A stretch of 64,000 nt of DNA from Gracilaria domingensis (taxonomy: Eukaryota > Rhodophyta > Florideophyceae > Gracilariales > Gracilariaceae). The notes below the pieces were generated by a model. It was not told the origin of the DNA and searched no databases. It saw only the letters and a program-made list of their open reading frames with translations. Each line of letters starts with the position of its first letter. The stretch's first letter is position 1. Below are positions 31,857-42,600 of the stretch, piece after piece. A program made the translations under genes and the position numbers. The stretch is taken from positions 248,001-312,000 of the forward strand of contig VCMS01000024.1 of NCBI GenBank assembly GCA_022539475.1. Direction: 5' to 3'.

Positions 31857-33398
31857 TCATGAAGCCGGAAAAAAGTCTTCATCCGAAGCAGGAATAGACA
31901 AGGACGAATCACGACGAAAATCTTGTTTGGAGCTACGAAGCGACCAGCCGTCGTAGTTGATCATTTTGGATATGTATGGGTGTTGGATGAGTCTGGAAGG
32001 TGATAAGCAGTGTTTTTTCTCGAGGAATCGAGTATAGTCGTCTTCGTAGTACTCTGTTGATGAGGAGTTGAATGTCTCCTCACTGTCCCTCTTCTTGCGG
32101 AACAATCCAGCCGCGGCAAAAGCGAGGGATTGAGACTGTGCAATGCTGAATACAACTCGGGGATCAATAATATCCACGGCTTTTTTGAAAGCGGCTAGTG
32201 TGAGAGGCTCAGAGTTGGTATGACTTGACAAGCTCGAGAAGGAATAACTTTTTCTGTGACATACCTGTTGGTTTGAAGTGTGTGGATTGATTGGAGTGGT
32301 ATGACGCTGCGCCTGAAACAGTGACATTGGCTCTGGCAATGAAACTGGCTCCTGCAATGAAGCTGGCTCCTGCAATGAAAGACCTGCTGCCGATACGTGC
32401 GGTGAAGAGTGTCTGTAGGTGGGTCTAAATGTGTACTTTGTAGGAGAGGCTGGATTCTGACACATCAAATTTCGACTTGAGTGCAGAACATTGTCTGCGG
32501 AATATGAACTCTCCACGCGCGTTATGAGCGGAGACTGACTGCGCGAATGTAGACGGAAGAGGTCGTCATTGCTTTCCACTGATCTTATGGTGCAAAGGTC
32601 CGTGAGCGAAGCAGCATGGATGGAAGATTGCGAGGATAGGGAGCACTGTGATTCTGTACGAGGACTGACGTACGGGGTGATGGGCACGTCGAACGAAACA
32701 TGCGGGTTAGGACTGGGACAAAAGACCGGTTGCACATTGGTGACGGACCTGGAGGACCTGGAGGACGGTTCGTCCGGTTCCGACGTCGTTGGGCAAGAAG
32801 CTGTGACAGCGTGGTCCGAAGGGGCATCCTCGAAGCGCAAGTGTTCCAAATGTCCTTCGAAAAGATCGGTGTCATCCGAGCATAGGTCGTCTACGCGAAA
32901 GGAGCGGCGAAAGGCGGGGGAAAGCTTTGAGATAAGCTGCGACGAAGACGGCTCACAGTGCTTTGAGGGCGCCACAATGCTGAGCAGATTGGACACATGG
33001 TCCGAGTTATCAATGACGTACACGGCGGAGTCAATGGAATGAGGGCTGCGCTCCGAGTCGGAGGAGTGCAGCGAAGAGTCGGACGGAGCGGGGTACGGCA
33101 GCGCGCCAAAGTACTGCGGGTCAGTGACGACGGTGGCCGGGGCGCGGGCGCGTCGCTGCGGCGCGCCCGGCGGCTTGGAAAAGTCGTACGAAGGCGGGCG
33201 TCGCAGCTTATCCTGGCGCGGAAGCGCCGCGGCGGCAAAGCGATTGGGCGGCACGTCCACAAAGTCGGCCACGCGCACCTCGGCAAACGAGCCGGCGAGC
33301 TCGGGCGGGCGCGAGGGCGGCGGCGGCAGCGGCGGCTCCGGCTGGCGCTCGCGGCGGCGGCGCGGCAGAAACGAGTGCGGGCGCGAGCGACGCGGCAT
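31857..33398 (-). CDS. Serine-rich, largely disordered protein of unknown function
   Basis: A 513-residue frame from MPRRSRPHSFLPRRRRERQ. I do not recognise the family. The N-terminus is basic and Pro/Arg-rich. The middle is Ser/Asp/Pro-rich with many SP and RxxS-like sites (DSERSPHSIDS, SLSSQSSIHAAS), suggesting a phosphorylated, disordered protein. A short internal duplication reads SLQEPASLQEPVSLPEPMSL and is visible in the DNA as repeats near 32330-32385. More ordered-looking segments occur near the C-terminus (LAAFKKAVDIIDPRVVF, YYEDDYTRFLEKKH, LIQHPYISKMINYDGWSL). The frame extends further upstream into GC-rich promoter DNA, but that part is low-complexity Arg/Ala, so I start at this Met. 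Codon use and length argue that it is real. It is divergent from the GATA gene. Confidence 0.65.
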   Translation of the reverse strand: MPRRSRPHSFLPRRRRERQPEPPLPPPPSRPPELAGSFAEVRVADFVDVPPNRFAAAALPRQDKLRRPPSYDFSKPPGAPQRRARAPATVVTDPQYFGALPYPAPSDSSLHSSDSERSPHSIDSAVYVIDNSDHVSNLLSIVAPSKHCEPSSSQLISKLSPAFRRSFRVDDLCSDDTDLFEGHLEHLRFEDAPSDHAVTASCPTTSEPDEPSSRSSRSVTNVQPVFCPSPNPHVSFDVPITPYVSPRTESQCSLSSQSSIHAASLTDLCTIRSVESNDDLFRLHSRSQSPLITRVESSYSADNVLHSSRNLMCQNPASPTKYTFRPTYRHSSPHVSAAGLSLQEPASLQEPVSLPEPMSLFQAQRHTTPINPHTSNQQVCHRKSYSFSSLSSHTNSEPLTLAAFKKAVDIIDPRVVFSIAQSQSLAFAAAGLFRKKRDSEETFNSSSTEYYEDDYTRFLEKKHCLSPSRLIQHPYISKMINYDGWSLRSSKQDFRRDSSLSIPASDEDFFPAS

Positions 33399-34145
33399 CG
33401 GCGAGGAAGACGAGCACGGCGGGTGCGCGGCGGCGACGGACGCGCAGCGGTGCGCAACAAGCTGTCGGGCGGCGCATAACGGCAGCGCGCGCGCGCGCGC
33501 TTGTAAACGGGTTGGCGGTACACACGGCGGCGGCGGTGAACAGCGGCGCGACTGCGCGCGCGCCACAGCGCGCCACAGCGCGCGAGCTGCGCCAAGCGGC
33601 GGCCGCGCAGGCGCGCCGCGTCTGCGCGCGCTGTCGCGACGACGCGCGCAGGACGCGCCACTGCGCCGCCACATCAGCGGCGCGGGCGCGCGCTGACTTG
33701 GCGCCGATGCGCACGCGGCGCGCTGACGTCATGCGCGCCGCCAGTGGAGGAGCCCCGCCACGTGTGCGCCGCGGCGCACGGTGTACAGCGCGTCCGCGCC
33801 GGCCAGCGCGCCGGCGTGGCAGCGGCCGCCGCGCCGTTGCGAGCCGAGCCCGCAGCGCGCACAGGAGCACGCGCAAGCGGCGCACGTGGCACACGTTGCC
33901 ACGCGGCCGGGTGTGGCGCGCGTCTATCTCGTGCCATCTGCGTGCCGCCGCCACGCGCACCACTCAGCGCGCGGCGTGGCACGTGGGCAATGCGCCGCGC
34001 CGCGCCACTCGCCGCCGCGCCCTGTTTTTCGGTAATTTTTGGCGACGTGCGCGCCGCGCGCGCGCGCGGAATGGCGCGCTCGACGTGCTGCACGGCGCCG
34101 CCGGCGGCCGCGCCGGCGCGTTGTGCGCTCTTCGCCCTCCAGCCG

Positions 34146-34190
<45 letters not shown>

Positions 34191-34515
34191 GCCGCCGCCG
34201 CCGTCGTCGTCGTACTTCACGCCCCGAGCCGCCGCAGCCCAAAGTCGCCAAGGCCGCTTCCCTCCCTTCGCGTTCCGTCCTGCGCTCGCCCTTCTCTGCT
34301 GTTCGCCCGCCTTCCTCCCTCCTCCTCCGCCTTCTTCTTCTCTCCCACCCCGGCCTCCGCCTGCCTGCCACCGTCGTCACTGCCGATCGCTTCTTCAAGC
34401 CGGTCCCCGCCCCCTTCCGTTCCCCTCCACCCTCCCGCTCGCAAGGGCGCACGCTGTGGCACCTGCGTCCCTTCCCTGTGCACCTCCCTCGCCGCCGTGT
34501 TCCGTCCACAACCCC
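33399..34515. promoter_or_regulatory. Very GC-rich divergent promoter region
   Basis: 1.1 kb rich in GCGC strings between two divergent genes. All frames on both strands encode Arg/Ala/Pro-rich low-complexity peptides, which I attribute to composition. It includes a GCC triplet repeat at about 34147-34190. No TATA-like element was noted. Confidence 0.45.
34147..34190 (+). repeat. GCC trinucleotide microsatellite
   Basis: About fourteen GCC units in a row, then degenerate continuation, about 330 bases upstream of the GATA gene start. Confidence 0.9.
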
Positions 34516-35859
34516 ATGGGGAAGATAGCCGACCCTGCTCTTCGTCTGCAATGTGTTCACTGCCACAACACGGAAACGCCCCTCTGGCGCGCCGGCCCCG
34601 ACGGCCCCAAGACCCTTTGCAACGCCTGCGGCGTGCGCTACAAAAAGGGAAAACTCATTTTGTACAAGGATGACAACGGCAACCTCACCGCCGTTCGACG
34701 CCTGGACGCCGTGCCGTTCCACGTTCCCCCCTCGTCAAAGAAGACCTCTCGCAAGCTCCAGACCTCCGCTTCGCAGCCGGCGTCACCCGACTTGTCCGCA
34801 AAGCGCTCGGCCATACGCAAGGTTCCGAGCGAAAGCGCAATCGCCCCGCCGTTTGGAAAGAAGCCTCGCTCCAGGTCGCGACGCGCCAATGCCGGTCAAT
34901 TACCTGGCCGGTATGCCACCAAAACGCTCCCGGACAATCCTTCATCACACCCCTGTCGTTCGCCCTCCTCGTCGCCGAGGAGCTCTCCTTCAACCGCATC
35001 TAACAAAACCCCCTCTGACGGTAAGTTGCGCGCGCCCTCTTTTCACTCCTCCTCCGCGCTGCCAACAGTTGCTGACAACCCGCTGTTTCTTCCTGTCTTT
35101 CCGTTTCTTTCAGAAAACCGTGTTCCGCCTTTAAACTTTCAGCGTCTTTACACCTTCAACGAACCGCCGTTGTCCAAATTTATAGATCCCGAGGATGAGA
35201 GTATGTTTCCGGATATGGCCAGCTTAGGTTTGGACTGCAGCCCGCGTGCCAGCAATACCGTAGTGCTGCCCATGCCAGTAGATGCCTCGTGTGTCGAGCA
35301 GTTTAGCTTTGCGTTCACCGGATGTGGCAACAGTCTCAAGATTGATGCTCCCGATCGTCGTGAAGCGCTACGAGGCCTTCTGTTAGATCGAACGCGCAAG
35401 GTCTCGCGCACGTATGAGGCTACTGTCGGTGCGCTCGCGCGATTATGTGAGCAGAGGTACCACACTGCAAAGTCCAAGAATCTCGATGGCAAACTGTCGT
35501 CTACCGAAGACTGCAGAAACTTTGTACGTGCGTTTGCGCACGAGCAGTCGTGCAGCTTTGGGCTGGAGGACGATGGGCTGTCCAGCGTCGATGAGGTGAC
35601 ACAGATGATGTGTCGCAGCACTTCTGTTGCCATGATGTTGCCCGAGAAAACGGCGCATTGCCACGCCGTGAACTGCTTCAAGGCGCTCATGGACAGCAGC
35701 GAGTTGGAAGGCTTTGCCGAGGCTTGCATGGTGGAGCTGCTGGGCGAGGATATCATCGCCGTACTGGCACAACATGGCAATGCGGAGTTCGACAAGGATG
35801 CGGGCTGCCGAATTGCGGAGAGAGCGATTCAACCCAAGGCGATTCCGACTCCTGCGTGA
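34516..35859 (+). CDS. GATA-type zinc finger transcription factor (plant-type finger), probable intron
   Basis: Starts [12 protein letters not shown], directly before a single GATA finger at residues 13-38: CVHC, 18 residues, then CNAC, with the family strings [19 protein letters not shown] and VRYKKGKL. The C-X2-C-X18-C-X2-C spacing is the plant class. A basic, Ser-rich region ([13 protein letters not shown]) follows, then a C-terminal domain without a recognised family. The frame is continuous (447 residues), but 35021-35113 begins GTAAGT and ends TTTCTTTCAG after a pyrimidine tract and is exactly 93 nt. Splicing would give a 416-residue protein joining TPSD to [10 protein letters not shown] favour splicing, because the retained peptide is low-complexity. 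DNA binding at GATA sites in the nucleus is inferred from the finger. Confidence 0.9.
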   Translation: MGKIADPALRLQCVHCHNTETPLWRAGPDGPKTLCNACGVRYKKGKLILYKDDNGNLTAVRRLDAVPFHVPPSSKKTSRKLQTSASQPASPDLSAKRSAIRKVPSESAIAPPFGKKPRSRSRRANAGQLPGRYATKTLPDNPSSHPCRSPSSSPRSSPSTASNKTPSDGKLRAPSFHSSSALPTVADNPLFLPVFPFLSENRVPPLNFQRLYTFNEPPLSKFIDPEDESMFPDMASLGLDCSPRASNTVVLPMPVDASCVEQFSFAFTGCGNSLKIDAPDRREALRGLLLDRTRKVSRTYEATVGALARLCEQRYHTAKSKNLDGKLSSTEDCRNFVRAFAHEQSCSFGLEDDGLSSVDEVTQMMCRSTSVAMMLPEKTAHCHAVNCFKALMDSSELEGFAEACMVELLGEDIIAVLAQHGNAEFDKDAGCRIAERAIQPKAIPTPA

Positions 35860-36172
35860 TGAAAAACTGTGGGGCGGTTCGAACAGTGGGGCAAAACTTA
35901 TCAACTAATCTTTCATTCGAGGCGATAAAACACATTGAGCGTGCCGAAGATGAGTGTTGCACTTGTTGAGCTATGTCGTGCGTCGATGAAACAGTTAAAT
36001 AATGCTGCACTGCTTTGTTTGCTTGTAAAGTCACTTTTGTGGAGAGCCAGCTTGTCAAACGCTGACAAGTCGCATTTATCCGTTAGACGGTGTATTGGTA
36101 TCTGCTCGCAATCGCTATGCACATGGTTGTGGGGGGAATGATATCGCCATTTGAATAAACTTTGTTCTACAT
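35860..36172. other. Convergent intergenic region
   Basis: 313 bases holding the 3' ends of the GATA gene and the four-pass membrane protein gene. No other feature seen. Confidence 0.5.
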
Positions 36173-36951
36173 TCAGGGGTCTCCGGCTCCCAGCCGATGT
36201 CCGCGCCCGGGAAAGGGTTGTAGTGCGCGCGGTGGCGGGCTGTTCTGCGGCGGACGAGACATGGTTCCGAAGCCGGCGACGCGCGGTCTGGTGTACGACG
36301 GTTGCGGTCGGAAGACGGGCATGCGCAGCTCGGACGAGGCGATAGCCTCCAGCGCGTCGTTGTGCAGAGAAAAGGCCCAATACGCGGCCATGGTGTCGAA
36401 AAGAACGCTGGTGACGGCGGAGAAGATGGAGAAAAAATGAACGTCGGCGGCGAGATCCGCGAGCAGCTTTTCGAGGGATGCGGAGAGGTTTGGGAAGGTG
36501 TTGGACACCATGAGGTTGACCAAGGCGTCGCGGAGGGTGTTGGAGGAGGCGCAGACGAGCAGGGTGAGGTAGAGGACGTCGAGGACTGTCCAGACGGCGC
36601 AGCCTATTGCGTAGGTGCACACGAAGGCTACGCGATTGGTCACGTCATCCCAGCTGGCGTAAATGCCTATGAGCGACAGTATGAACTGCAGCACGCCAAC
36701 GCTGTGGCCCTCAAACAGATGAAGGATTGCAATAAGCCTGCGAGGATTGTAGGGTTGCGAAAGGGGGGGCGTTGGTTAGTTGGCGAGCGGCGAGGCGAGG
36801 GGCGGCGCGGCGCGGGGGGGGGGGGGGGGGGGGGGGCGGTGGAAGCTTACAAGCCGAACCATGAGAAGAGCTGGACGTAGACACGAGACTTGAGCTGCGG
36901 CTGGTGCTGGGGCGGCGGCAGACCGGGGTGCGCGGGCGGGAGCGGCTGCAT
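36173..36951 (-). CDS. Four-pass membrane protein with proline-rich tails, one intron
   Basis: Exons 36951-36851 and 36737-36173 give 221 residues. The intron (36850-36738, 113 nt) begins GTAAGC, contains a 23-base homopolymer, and ends CTCGCAG; exon phases match. The protein opens with a Pro-rich stretch (MQPLPPAHPGLPPPQHQ). Four hydrophobic segments follow: VYVQLFSWFGLLIAILHLF, VLQFILSLIGIYASW, VAFVCTYAIGCAVWTVLDVL plus LYLTLLV, and VHFFSIFSAVTSVLFDTMAA. It ends with a Pro/Arg-rich tail. The topology recalls MARVEL or small tetraspan vesicle proteins, but I see no diagnostic motif and make no functional call. Without the intron the second exon has no proper start, which supports the spliced model. 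It is divergent from SERF across a 2-kb GC-rich region. Confidence 0.7.
36814..36836 (+). repeat. Poly-G tract of 23 bases inside an intron
   Basis: Uninterrupted G run on the plus strand (C on the coding strand) within the intron of the four-pass membrane protein gene. Confidence 0.9.
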
Positions 36952-38940
36952 GGCGGGGCGGGTGACGAGCGCGGCGGCGGCGGCGGCGGCGGCGGCGCGC
37001 GCGGGCGTGCGCGAGGAGCTGCGGGGGAGGGGCGCGCGACGCAGTGAAAGCGCGGCTGCGGCGTGGAAGCGCGGAAGCAGCGCGAGATGCGCGGCGGCGA
37101 GCGCGGCGCGGCGCGCTGCGGACCAAGATGCAGCAGCGGGCGGCCACGGCGCCAGACGCGGCGCGCGGCGCGCGGCGTGCGGCGCGCACCACGCGCTCGC
37201 GGCGCGGCAGCCACGTGGGCGCGTGGCCAGCCGGCCGCGTGGCGCGCGCGCGGCAAATTAGCGCGCGGCAACGCAGACTGTGATCTGCACGTGAGCCGCG
37301 GCTGAACGCGCGGCGGCGCGCAGCGTCGGGCGTGTGAGCTGCTGCCGGCGCTGCACCTTTCAGCGCCGCGTGCGCGCGGTGATCCCGCCAGCGCGCGCCG
37401 CGGCCGGCTCGCGAGCGCGCGGCGGCGCGCGCAGGCTGGATCACAAGCGCGCGCTCATCTCATGTAGACACGTTGTGGTGGCGCTTTGCGCGGTGCCGTC
37501 CGCTGCGCGGCCCTGCGCGACCCGGTAGCAATGCTTGGTGGAAATGGCGCTTTATAGTAGCGCGCGGCAAATGCGCCGCTTCCGCTCTTGTTCGAAATGC
37601 ACGACGCGTATGTGGATTCGTCCTGTTAGCGCGTGCGCTATAAAACGGTGGCGTGCGCGGCGCTAGATTTTGATGTTGCTCTCTTGTACGCGCCATGATG
37701 TTTGTTGCCATACAAAGCAACGCAAGCGCGCCCCGACGCGCTCGTGCAAACGCTTCTTAAACAGATTAATGGCGAGCTCGAAGCGTTGAGGTACCGTGGC
37801 CACATTCCGCGCCGAATGGCGCGCGCTCCCACCGCCGCCAAGAGCGGCGCTCAAACAAGCGTGCAACAGCGCATGTTGCGCAGACGCGCGCGCGCCGACG
37901 TGCGTGTCCGCCGTTGGAATCAGAATGCGCGCGCTGAGTCAAAAAGTGCGTGGGAGGCTGGCGCGCTGGCGCGCTGGTGCGCGCGCGCAGACATACCCAT
38001 TCACGCAACTTTACACATAACGTTACCTCGCGTACGGCTGTGCGCGTGGGGGGAGGGTAAGGGTTTGAGGGGGGGGGGGGGGGGTCGGGCGGCGGGAAGC
38101 ACAGTGGTGCGGCAGTGCTCTGCACAGCGCTGATTCAAGCGGGGGTGGCGGATAGCGGCGGACTTTGTTGGTGGCGGATGAAAACTGATCGTGAACAAAG
38201 GGGCGGGCAATGCGCAAGGCGCGCGGAAGCAGGTGGACTGTGGGGGGGGAGAGTTGGGGCGGGGGTGGGGGGTGGGGGTGGAGGGGGGTGGAGGAGGGTG
38301 GAGGGGTTGGGGGGAAGGGGTGATGAGGACTGGAGTGGCATGGGCGGGGGGGGTGGACAGCAGGCCAGCGCCTTACATACAAGCGCGCGCGTATGAGCGC
38401 GGCGACCCGCATGGCGCCGGCGCGGCGGCGCGGCGCGCGCGCGAGACAGCGCGCGCGCGGTCGAGCGCCGTGTGCGCGCGCGGCGGCGGCGGCGCGCGCC
38501 ACTGTAACGTGCGCGCGCGCGCGCGCGCATCACAGCGCGACGTGAACCGGCGAACGACTCGTCGCGCGCATCGCGCTGTCACGCGCGCGCGCGCCACGCG
38601 CACGCCGCTTACCATCCGCTGGCGCGCAGAGGCGGCGGCGGCGGCGGCACGCGGGGCGCGCTGGTGCGTTGCGTGTCACGCGGCGTGCGCGCCGCGCGCT
38701 CACGTGCCGCGCGTGCCGCGCGCGCGCGGCGCGCTGCGCGCATTCACTTGTGCTCGCTGTCGCATCACTCGCCAACGCGGTACAAATACCGTTAGATGCT
38801 GCCATCGGCCCTACGCTGACACGCCGCAGCCGCCCGCCTCGACCGCCTCCCCGCCGCACCCCAGCCCCCTCGTCTTCGTCCGCTCCCGTTTTCGCCGCCC
38901 CGCCCTCTACCCGCCGCCCCAACCTCCATCCCCGCCAACC
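36952..38940. promoter_or_regulatory. 2-kb GC-rich divergent promoter region
   Basis: Very rich in GCGC and CGCGCG strings, with a poly-G at 38069-38084 and a G-rich low-complexity block at 38245-38360. Frames on both strands are Arg/Ala/Pro- or Gly-rich and look compositional, so I annotate no gene. It separates the four-pass membrane protein gene from SERF. Confidence 0.45.
38069..38084 (+). repeat. Poly-G tract of 16 bases
   Basis: Uninterrupted G homopolymer in the GC-rich spacer. Confidence 0.9.
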
Positions 38941-39335
38941 ATGTCTCGTAAGTTGCAGCCTTCCCCCCCCACACCCCCCACCCCCCCACCCCCATGCCCC
39001 CGCCGCACCCTCGTCCCCTCCAATCAAGCCCCTGAAACTGACCTCCGTCCTTCCCTCTTCGTTGCCGTTTATTCTTCCCCTCTCCCACAGGCGGAAATCA
39101 GCGACAAGTCGACCGCCAGCGCGCCCAGAAGCGTGCCGAGAAGGCAGCAGGCGGCAAAAAGAAGAAGAACTCGCCCAACGCCACCCAAACCCTCAACAAC
39201 AAGAAGGAAAAGGACGCCGAAATCATGAGGAGAAAGCAGCAGAAGGCTGAGCAGAAGAAGGCTGAGGCCGCCGCCGCCGCCGCTCAAACCACCACCCACT
39301 CCAACAAAATGGCACACAAGTCCGCCAACTCCTGA
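38941..39335 (+). CDS. SERF/4F5 family small EDRK-rich protein, one intron
   Basis: Exon 1 is only seven coding bases (38941-38947, ATG TCT C). Exon 2 is 39091-39335. The intron (38948-39090, 143 nt) begins GTAAGT and ends CCCACAG. The 83-residue product begins MSRGNQRQVDRQRAQKRAEK, the family hallmark (compare the MTRGNQRE start), followed by the Lys-rich stretch and KEKDAEIMRRKQQKAEQKK, which matches the conserved DAxIMxxKQxKA block. A lineage-specific Ala/Gln/Thr tail ends the protein. SERF proteins are small, disordered, nucleic-acid-binding proteins known to accelerate amyloid formation in animals. Without splicing, the conserved RGNQR start is not reachable from an ATG. Confidence 0.92.
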
Positions 39336-39690
39336 TCCTCTCAACCTGCCGCCCACACGCCCCGCCCGCCCCCCTCAACTGCCGTCGTCAATCCGCGCGC
39401 ACCGCCTGGTCGGAGCCGCAGCTCCATCTTGTCCTCCCTCTCCGTCCACGACGACAGAGTATAGCGCGGATGACCACCGAGTGCTGCCGTCATAACTTTG
39501 GTCATGTTGACCTCGTTTTCCACCTCTCTACCCTAGAAGCTATCGCATCATACGTATGATACACACACCGGCCCTCCGCCTGTGCACGTCACCCTACAAA
39601 ACAACAAAATAAAAAATCGCAAAACCAAAGCCCACCTCACATCTCGACAAACTCCAATGCCCTTCTCAGTTCTGATCACTTCCCACCGTT
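39336..39690. other. Convergent intergenic region
   Basis: 355 bases holding the 3' ends of SERF and Scc2. No other feature seen. Confidence 0.5.
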
Positions 39691-42600
39691 TTATTCTGCG
39701 CGGTAGTCCGAATCATTGTCAGAATTCGAATCCACCGCGTACACTACTTTCGTCATCGACGCCCGTCGATGCAGTCTGTACTTTCTCGCGCTCGCGCCCT
39801 CCACCCGCCTCTCCCGCCCCACCGCCCCCGCTTTCGAGCTGCGCCGCCGCCCACCGCCGCCGCCCTTGCTTTTCCTTGCGCTCTTCCTCCCAGCCACCCT
39901 CACCTCTGCTTCATCAATTGCGTCCTCCCGCATCAGCTTGCAAAACTCTTCCAGCTGCCGCCGCCAAGCTCTCTCATCGTGCCCGTCCACACCAACGCTT
40001 GCGGCTCCCCCGCCGCCACCCAGCAGCTCCAGCACTCGCCCATTGGGCCTGAAACTTGGCAATCGACACGCTGGTCGATGTCCATCCGCCTCAATTTTGC
40101 CCTCGTCATTGCTAACTGCAGCTTTCCACCGTGAAAACTTCAGATGCTGTTTCAGCGATAAAAGCAGCGACATACGCGTAGCGTACATGCATAATCTCCT
40201 CCATTTCTCCGCGCTCGCATTGTTGCTCCGTAACAGCTGCTTCGTCACCTGCAGCACCGCCTGTCCACTATTCGACACGATACGCGTTGCAATAGCCACT
40301 AATTCACTTACATCTTCCTTGGCAATCTTCAGCTTTGCTTCTGCGGCTGCAGTGCCTCCTCCCTGAGTTAAAGACCCGCCAATACCGGCGCCATTGGTAT
40401 AATCAATGCACGCGATGGTGATAGCCAAAAAGTACAATGTTGGCAGCGCGCAAAGCTTCTCAGGGCCATACACGTTCACTACACCCTTCTGTACTTGTCC
40501 TACGTCTTCATCGTCATCTGAGCCTATTTGTGCGCGTCCTCCATTGGCCAGTTTTGCACCGCTGTCATCGTCGATCACCATTGTTTCATTGCTACCGTCA
40601 TTGGGCGTCTCCAGTCGCACAGACACTCGAGGGTCAAATTCTTTCATAATGCATTCAAGAACCCCACGTCGCTGCTCTCTTCTCATTGACATTACCGCCT
40701 GTGAAAGCAGTGACATTCCACTCTTGCGGTCCACTGCCATGCTTATGATAGTGTCCACCACTCTGTTTTGATCTACAACGTGGTCGCTTTCATTACACTG
40801 CTGCATTATCTCAAGCTCTTGTCGCCGCACGTCCTCCCTCTCGTTGGATTGCTTCGAATTATGCACCGACAACAAATCAAACGATGCTTCAAAGCACGTT
40901 CGGAGCGCCGGCAGTGCAGCGGAAGCAAACATGCCAGAGTGACGATCGGCGAGAAAGTTCACCACTCTGCACGCGAGCTCTCGGCACCTCAAGTCCTTAT
41001 CCAGTAACAAAATGAACAACGAAGTCACTACCGTAGCAGGAAGCAACAAGCCTTGACGTACAAGCAACCCAAATATATTGGCCACAGTCCGTCGAATTGT
41101 GTTCGAGCTGTGAAGTACAGCCCTTTGCAAGTATGGCACCATGAGCTGGGCGCTTAGAGCCAAGAATCCAGCCTCCGTGTCCTCTTCGGCTGCTAACACC
41201 ACACCGTTTCCAGTTGGTTTCAAAGGACTCGTTGAGCCCTCCGCTGAACTCTCGCTGCGCCCGTCATCCATTTCCCTGTCCTTCATGTCATCATCAGTCC
41301 GTCTCCTTTTCCGTGATTCGACGTTTTGTTCGGTTTTGGAAGCCGAATTTCGCTCTTCTTCATCCCTGAGGAGATCATGAAACCCTTGAAGCACATAAAA
41401 CTGCACCCCTTCGCTGTATGAAGTGAGAAGGTTCTCCTGTTTTTCCGAGGGCGGTTCGCTCACTTCCGAAACATCTTCATCGGCACTTTTCAACGTCTCC
41501 AAGAAGTTTATCAAAATCCTTGTTCCTTTCTGCAAATAACATCGATTGTGAATCAGAAAATGGGAAAGCCCACGAATGGCCGACCGAGCAAGTACATCTC
41601 GGCTTGATGTGACAGCAACAGCTTCACTTGTTGCTGCTAGAGTTTCGTAAATCTGTTCCACAAATGCCGGCTCGAATTCTGCGTAACGTGCAAGCAATCC
41701 AAGTCGAGTCAGTGCGAAGCGAGCGTTTTTTTCCACCCATCCCAATTGCGCTGGCATGTTTCGAGCGCAACACAAGCGTAGTTTCTCCATGTTGGAAGAT
41801 AGGAATATCCGAAATGCGCTCGCTGACCGATGCACGAGTTCCTTACAACTCTTGAGACCCGATTTTCTCGCAATCGCGCAAAAGCACTTCACTGCAGCTT
41901 CCTCGAGAGCACCAACGGGTGATGTGCATACGATAATGTCAATGTCGTGCATCACTTCTTCAACAAACGATGTGTCAATGTCTTTTGCTGTGCCAACTCC
42001 AATCTCCAAGACCTTCAGTACCCGCTGAATGCAGTGAATTTCGTTATTGTCAAGCTTGCCTCCCACACCCTTAATGGCAGGTGCTAGGGCACGACAATGT
42101 GATGATACCAGTGTAGGGTCCAGTACAGCAAAGGCACTTATAATGGAAGAACAAGCAACTTTCTCAGTAGAGAGAAGTCTCAACTCAGCATGATCCTCAG
42201 TCGTCATGTCTTTGCGAGCTCCATCCCCTGTGAGACTCACTGCTTTCGCCTCAGACTCATGGAAGCGTTCTACAGCCGCATTCAAAATCGAAGCCAGTAA
42301 ATCCTTTTGTTTGACGAGCAGAGATCTATGAGTTACACGTGATAAGAAGCCCGCATGAATGCCTTGTGGAAGTCTTGCGAACACAGCAATGAGTCTGTTT
42401 GCTAATTGGTTCGCCTTGTCTGTATCACTCGGATCGTATGTGACTCGTTCTTGTGAGATATCGAAACCGAACAAACCTAGTCGCAGCGTCCTCTCCGCAG
42501 CTTCCTTGACTGTCATTTCGGGATCCTCGAGGCGGCTGACAAGATTTGTGCATATTTGCACTATGCGTGCCTCGTGTATCCGGACACGAGCTTGAGCATC

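Noticed and set aside
36711-38533. Several 100-220-codon Arg/Ala/Pro/Gly-rich frames
   Set aside because: Low complexity in a GC-rich spacer. The only real coding piece here is the first exon of the four-pass membrane protein (36951-36851).
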